The notes under the pieces: generated by a model
Told to the model about the DNA's origin: nothing
Databases searched by the model: none
The model's input: only the letters and a program-made list of their open reading frames with translations
From: Lentzea flava
Lineage (GTDB): Bacteria; Actinomycetota; Actinomycetes; Mycobacteriales; Pseudonocardiaceae
Length of the DNA stretch: 64,000 bases
Assembly (NCBI RefSeq): GCF_014648475.1
Contig: NZ_BMRE01000032.1
Coordinates: 1 to 64,000, forward strand
Direction of reading: 5' to 3'
Position numbers and translations under genes: made by a program
Shown here: positions 60,698 through 64,000 of the stretch, one piece after another
Position numbering within the stretch: the stretch's first letter is position 1
How the letters are laid out: each line of letters opens with the position of its first letter

Positions 60698-61321
60698 ATG
60701 ACGACGACCGGACTGGACGAGTTCGCGCTGCTCGACGAGACGTGGCGCTCGGTCACCCCGGACGCCGCCCGCCGCATGCTCATCGCCGCCGCGCACGCGT
60801 TCGCGGGCAAGGGATATCACGCCACGACGACCCGTGACATCGCTTCCCTGGCGGGAATGTCACCGGCGGCCGTGTACATCCACTACCGGTCCAAAGAGGA
60901 ACTTCTCTTCAACATCTCGCTCGTGGGCCACGAGACGTCGCTGAAGCTGCTGTCCTCGATCACGGGGGCGGACCCGGTCGAACGGCTGCGCAACGCGGTG
61001 AAGGCGTTCGCGGGCTGGCACGCGGAGTTTCACACGACGGCGCGGGTGGTCCAGTACGAGCTCGGCGCGCTCACCCCTGAGCACCACGCGGAGGTGGCGG
61101 AGCTGCGCCGGGGCATCGAGAAGCAGATGCGGTCGTTCATCGCGGACGGCGTCGCGGAGGGCGTGTTCGACGTGCCGGACCTGAAGGGCGCGACGCTCGC
61201 CGTCCTGTCGCTGTGCATCGACGTCGCGCGCTGGTACCAGCCGGGAGGAAAGCGGACCCCGGACGAGATCGGCGCCCTGTACGCCGATCTCGTCCTGAGG
61301 ATGGTCCGTCCGGCTAACTGA
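60698..61321 (+). CDS. TetR-family regulator, probable master of the CTAAGC regulon
   Basis: 207 residues. DAARRMLIAAAHAFAGKGYH, the helix-turn-helix TRDIASLAGMSPAAVYIHYR and a helical ligand-binding domain. It is divergent from an acyl-CoA dehydrogenase/thiolase/SDR operon with two dyads between them, so it is the best candidate to bind CTAAGC-N4-GCTTAG here and at 43813 and 62611. An acyl-CoA ligand is likely by analogy with KstR2 and FadR-type TetR proteins. An AGGAGCGG site precedes the ATG. Confidence 0.88.
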   Translation: MTTTGLDEFALLDETWRSVTPDAARRMLIAAAHAFAGKGYHATTTRDIASLAGMSPAAVYIHYRSKEELLFNISLVGHETSLKLLSSITGADPVERLRNAVKAFAGWHAEFHTTARVVQYELGALTPEHHAEVAELRRGIEKQMRSFIADGVAEGVFDVPDLKGATLAVLSLCIDVARWYQPGGKRTPDEIGALYADLVLRMVRPAN

Positions 61322-61586
61322 CCGACTTGCGGCCGTACATCCCGGCCACGACCGAGACGCCGATCGCCGCGACCACGATCTGGACGATCACCTCGATCCA
61401 GTCGATGCCGGGCGTGTCCTGCACGCCGAGCAGCCGCGCGATCCACGACCCGATGAACGCGGCCGCGATGCCGACCAGCAGGGTCAGCCAGATCGGGATG
61501 GCCTGCCTGCCCGGCGCGAAGAGCTTGCCGAGGAAGCCCAAGATCAGGCCGATGACGAGTGCTCCGAGAATGCTCTCGATGGTCAC
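61314..61586 (-). CDS. GlsB/YeaQ/YmgE-family membrane protein
   Basis: 90 residues with three spans and glycine-rich turns (ILGALVIGLILGFLGKLFAP, IPIWLTLLVGIAAAFIGSWI, VIVQIVVAAIGVSVVAGMYG). This is the transglycosylase-associated or GlsB/YeaQ family, linked to envelope stress. An AGGAGG site fixes the GTG at 61586. Its last 8 bp overlap the convergent TetR gene. Confidence 0.88.
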   Translation of the reverse strand: MTIESILGALVIGLILGFLGKLFAPGRQAIPIWLTLLVGIAAAFIGSWIARLLGVQDTPGIDWIEVIVQIVVAAIGVSVVAGMYGRKSVS

Positions 61587-61605
61587 GGTCGCCTCCTGAA
61601 GTCCG

Positions 61606-61627
61606 TTCCCGGGACACATACCCGGAA
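61606..61627. terminator. short hairpin after spo0M
   Basis: TTCCCGGG and CCCGGAA form a stem with one bulge around ACACATA, just past the Spo0M stop and just upstream of the GlsB-like gene on the same strand. Weak; it could also be part of the GlsB promoter. Confidence 0.35.
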
Positions 61628-61678
61628 ACCTCCGGAGAAAATCATCCCGTCACTCGTCACCGTCCGCAGCTCGAAGAA

Positions 61679-62458
61679 CTACCAGCGGCTGCCGGAGACC
61701 TGGCTCATCCACTGGTTGATCGTGGCGGTCCAGTCGGTGCCGATCGCCTGCTGGTGCGACACCGCGAAACGGCCGTAGGCGTCACCGCCCGCACGGAGCA
61801 GCCCGGCGCGCTTGTCGGCCTCCAGGACCACGTGGAGCTCGCTCGGCGTCGTGACGAACGTCAGCTCGACCTGCTTGAGGCGACCGGCGAACTGCGGCGG
61901 CGGGTAGAACTCGATCTCCTGGTAGAACGGCAGCTGCTGCGGCACGCCGTAGATGCGGCCGCGCTCGTTGTCCGCCTTGGTGAAGCGGAAACCCATGTGC
62001 CCGAACGCCTGCAGCACCGCGTCCTGCGACGGCAGCGGGTGCACCCAGATCGGGTCGAGGTCGCCGGGGTCGACGGCGCCGCGGACCTCGAGCTCGGTGC
62101 GCAGGCCCAGCTGCATGCCGTGCAGCTGCGTGCCGCCCACGACGTTGAGCGGGCACTCGAACGGCACCGGGATCTGGAACGGCAGCGTGAGGTTCTGGTG
62201 CGGCTGGGCGAGGATGCGCTGTCCCACGGAGAACTTGTGGAACTCCATGTTGGTGTTGTACTCGTTGTCGCCGCTCTCGACCTCGACGCGGGTGAGCAGC
62301 GCCAGGGTGACGTGGTCGATCTCGGCGGGGTGGTCGCCGCCGGCGATGCGCACCTCACCGGAGAGCACCTCGCCCGGCCGGACGTTCGGGTTGGTCAGCA
62401 CCGTGTCGACAGTCGGCCCGCCCACGCCGAACGCGCGCAACATCCTCTTGAACACCAC
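61679..62458 (-). CDS. Spo0M-family arrestin-fold sporulation protein
   Basis: 259 residues. GGPTVDTVLTNPNVRPGEVL, VRIAGGDHPAEIDHVTLAL and FQIPVPFECPLNVVGGTQL are Spo0M hallmarks. The fold is a double beta-sandwich like arrestins, cytoplasmic. In Bacillus it affects sporulation onset and cell shape. An AGGAGG site 5 bases before the GTG at 62458 decides the start (a second GTG follows at once). Confidence 0.9.
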   Translation of the reverse strand: MVFKRMLRAFGVGGPTVDTVLTNPNVRPGEVLSGEVRIAGGDHPAEIDHVTLALLTRVEVESGDNEYNTNMEFHKFSVGQRILAQPHQNLTLPFQIPVPFECPLNVVGGTQLHGMQLGLRTELEVRGAVDPGDLDPIWVHPLPSQDAVLQAFGHMGFRFTKADNERGRIYGVPQQLPFYQEIEFYPPPQFAGRLKQVELTFVTTPSELHVVLEADKRAGLLRAGGDAYGRFAVSHQQAIGTDWTATINQWMSQVSGSRW

Positions 62459-62610
62459 TGCGGCCTCCTGAGCCACTCGCAACTGCGGGGAAGTCTGCCA
62501 ACTGAATCGCCCGTTTGCGGCGAAGTGTTCCGTTGACGCCTCACCACCCAGATCGGTTCCGTATGGACTTCCGTTGACTTCAGATGGCAGCATGCGACCG
62601 CCGTCACATA

Positions 62611-62626
62611 CTAAGCGGTCGCTCAG
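62611..62626. promoter_or_regulatory. CTAAGC-N4-GCTCAG operator, copy 4
   Basis: Same dyad as at 43813 and 60619 with one mismatch in the right half. It overlaps the AGGAGG ribosome site of the carboxylase gene, so a bound repressor would sit just before the start codon. Confidence 0.6.
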
Positions 62627-62636
62627 GAGGATTGCC

Positions 62637-64000
62637 GTGCTGCTCGTCGCCAACCGGGGTGAGGTCGCTGTTCGCGTGTTGCGCGCGGCAGCTGACCTGG
62701 GCATTCGCACCGTGGCGGTGTACGCGGAGGACGACGCTTCCGCCCTGCACGTGACGCTCGCGGACCGCGCGGTCGCGCTGCGTGGAGACTCGCCGTACCT
62801 GGACGTGGATCAGCTTCTCGACGCGGCCGAGGGGTGTCAGGCCGTGCATCCGGGCTGGGGTTTCCTCTCGGAGAACGCCGCGTTCGCACGGGCGTGCGCC
62901 GAGCGCGGGCTGGCGTTCGTCGGTCCTTCCGCCGATGTGCTGGAACTGTTGGGCGACAAGCGACGCGCACGATCGCTGGCCGCATCCCTGGGAATTCCCG
63001 TGCTGGACGCGGCGCCGGGCGAGTTCCCCGTGATGGTCAAGGCGGTCGCCGGTGGTGGCGGCAAGGGCATGCGCGCGGTGTACGCGCCGGAGGACCTCGA
63101 CAACGCCGTCGAGGCGTGCCGGGCGGAGGCGTTGGCGGCGTTCGGAAACGGTGACGTCTACTTCGAACGGTTGCTGCCCTCCGCCCGGCACATCGAGGTC
63201 CAGCTCGTCGGCACCACGGTGATCGGCGACCGCGACTGCTCGCTGCAGCTGCGTCACCAGAAGGTCGTCGAGATCGCCCCGGCACCGCTGCTGGATCCCG
63301 CATTGCGCAAGGCACTGCACGAGGCGGCCGGGACGCTCGCGTCCTCGGTCGGCTACACCGGCGTCGGCACCGTCGAGTTCCTGGTGTCCGGCGACTCCTT
63401 CGCGTTCCTGGAGGTCAACCCCCGGCTGCAGGTCGAGCACACCGTGACCGAGATGGTGTCCGGTGTGGACCTCGTGCGCACGCAGCTCCTGCTGGCGTGG
63501 GGCGGCGACGTCGACTACACGCCTGCTGATCGCGGTGCGGCCGTGCAGGTGCGCGTGAACCAGACGTCCGGTGGCGTGCTGTCGTCGTTCGTGTTGCCTT
63601 CCGGGCCTGGCGTTCGCGTCGACACGCACGGATACGTCGGCTACCGGGTCGGGACGCGCTACGACGGGTTGCTGGCGAAACTCGTGGTGCAGGGCGAGGA
63701 CCTGGACGTGGCGCTGAACCGGGCGCGGCGGGCGTTGCGCGAGTTCCGGATCGAGGGCGTCTCCACGAACCTGGAGTTCCTGAAGTCCTTGCTGGCTCGC
63801 GACATCGTGGGCGCCACGACCGACTTCGTGGTCGACGAGGCTCCCGAGGGCATGCGGGCGCCCCTGACGGGCACGGTGGTGTCCGTCTCCGCGGACTCCG
63901 TGGTGCTGGAAGCGATGAAGATGCAGCACGTCGTCCGGGTGTCCGGTGACGTCCTGGTGTCGGTCGGCGACACGGTGGCCGAGGGACAGCTGCTCGCCTC
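62637..64000 (+). CDS. acyl-CoA carboxylase biotin carboxylase/BCCP subunit (cut by window edge)
   Basis: The GTG at 62637 follows AGGAGG; the frame is open to the right edge (454 residues seen). The biotin carboxylase domain is complete: LLVANRGEVAVRVLRAAADL, VHPGWGFLSENAAF, ATP-grasp loop MVKAVAGGGGKGMRAV, EVNPRLQVEHTVTEMVSG and a C-terminal cap. A biotinyl domain follows at once, with the biotinylated Lys428 in VLEAMKMQHV. The front half of this biotinyl domain looks about 13 residues shorter than usual. A carboxyltransferase domain may follow beyond the edge, as in fused actinobacterial carboxylases. The shared operator suggests it supplies or feeds the same acyl-CoA pathway as the genes at 57.5-60.6 kb. 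Confidence 0.92.
   Translation, partial: MLLVANRGEVAVRVLRAAADLGIRTVAVYAEDDASALHVTLADRAVALRGDSPYLDVDQLLDAAEGCQAVHPGWGFLSENAAFARACAERGLAFVGPSADVLELLGDKRRARSLAASLGIPVLDAAPGEFPVMVKAVAGGGGKGMRAVYAPEDLDNAVEACRAEALAAFGNGDVYFERLLPSARHIEVQLVGTTVIGDRDCSLQLRHQKVVEIAPAPLLDPALRKALHEAAGTLASSVGYTGVGTVEFLVSGDSFAFLEVNPRLQVEHTVTEMVSGVDLVRTQLLLAWGGDVDYTPADRGAAVQVRVNQTSGGVLSSFVLPSGPGVRVDTHGYVGYRVGTRYDGLLAKLVVQGEDLDVALNRARRALREFRIEGVSTNLEFLKSLLARDIVGATTDFVVDEAPEGMRAPLTGTVVSVSADSVVLEAMKMQHVVRVSGDVLVSVGDTVAEGQLLA

Overview
The window looks like chromosomal DNA of a filamentous actinomycete of the Pseudonocardiales type (Lentzea, Saccharothrix and Actinosynnema are the relatives it most resembles). This is inferred from very high G+C, many GTG starts with GGAGG-like ribosome sites, an arabinan/decaprenyl-phospho-arabinose gene set, Spo0M, and an actinobacterial-type LexA box. 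No database search was possible; family names rest on motifs and recognised sequence signatures.

Layout. 1-6.6 kb is a graveyard of mobile DNA: a frameshifted DUF6119 gene, a decayed IS256-family element with visible terminal inverted repeats, fragments of a DUF2236 oxygenase and a TetR regulator, and the remains of an integrative element (Prim-Pol, TrbL-like membrane protein, C-terminal half of a tyrosine integrase) parked against a tRNA-Pro(GGG). 6.9-9.2 kb carries a two-component system and a short HTH protein. 9.3-13.2 kb is a compact four-gene operon: carrier protein, acyl-CoA dehydrogenase, stand-alone adenylation enzyme, alpha-oxoamine synthase. It looks like a minimal natural-product pathway of the prolyl-to-pyrrolyl type that ends in a 2-aminoketone. 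13.2-15.9 kb is housekeeping: der, a PlsC acyltransferase and cmk.

16-34 kb is the most unusual part. A seven-gene minus-strand operon encodes a GrpE-like factor, a lidless Hsp70, a large FN3-repeat protein, a zinc-ribbon TRAFAC GTPase, a GTPase-associated protein 1 (GAP1) homologue, a second membrane-anchored GTPase and a 45-residue membrane peptide. Divergent from it is a 1728-residue TIR-CHAT-NTPase-TPR protein. A second lidless Hsp70 and two small TIR proteins follow. The domain mix is that of predicted conflict or immunity systems. The working model is an Hsp70/GTPase sensing module coupled to TIR and CHAT effectors.

34-42 kb holds chorismate mutase, a STAS/anti-sigma/receiver partner-switch cassette, DUF1015, a KhtT/KhtU-type K+/H+ antiporter pair, a cytoplasmic subtilisin with an overlapping I9-like mini-inhibitor, and a Lys/Ala/Pro-rich protein behind a LexA-like box. 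42-47 kb and 57-64 kb are lipid and acyl-CoA metabolism (quinone oxidoreductase, SDRs, MaoC hydratase, thiolase, acyl-CoA dehydrogenase, acyl-CoA carboxylase subunit, TetR regulators). Three separate promoters there share the dyad CTAAGC-N4-GCTTAG, which suggests one TetR regulon. 47-51 kb is an exonuclease and a substrate-binding/vWA lipoprotein operon. 51-57.5 kb is cell-envelope sugar work: GT4 glycosyltransferase, polytopic exporter-like protein, Emb arabinosyltransferase, PAP2 phosphatase and the UbiA-type phosphoribosyltransferase. The right edge cuts the acyl-CoA carboxylase gene.
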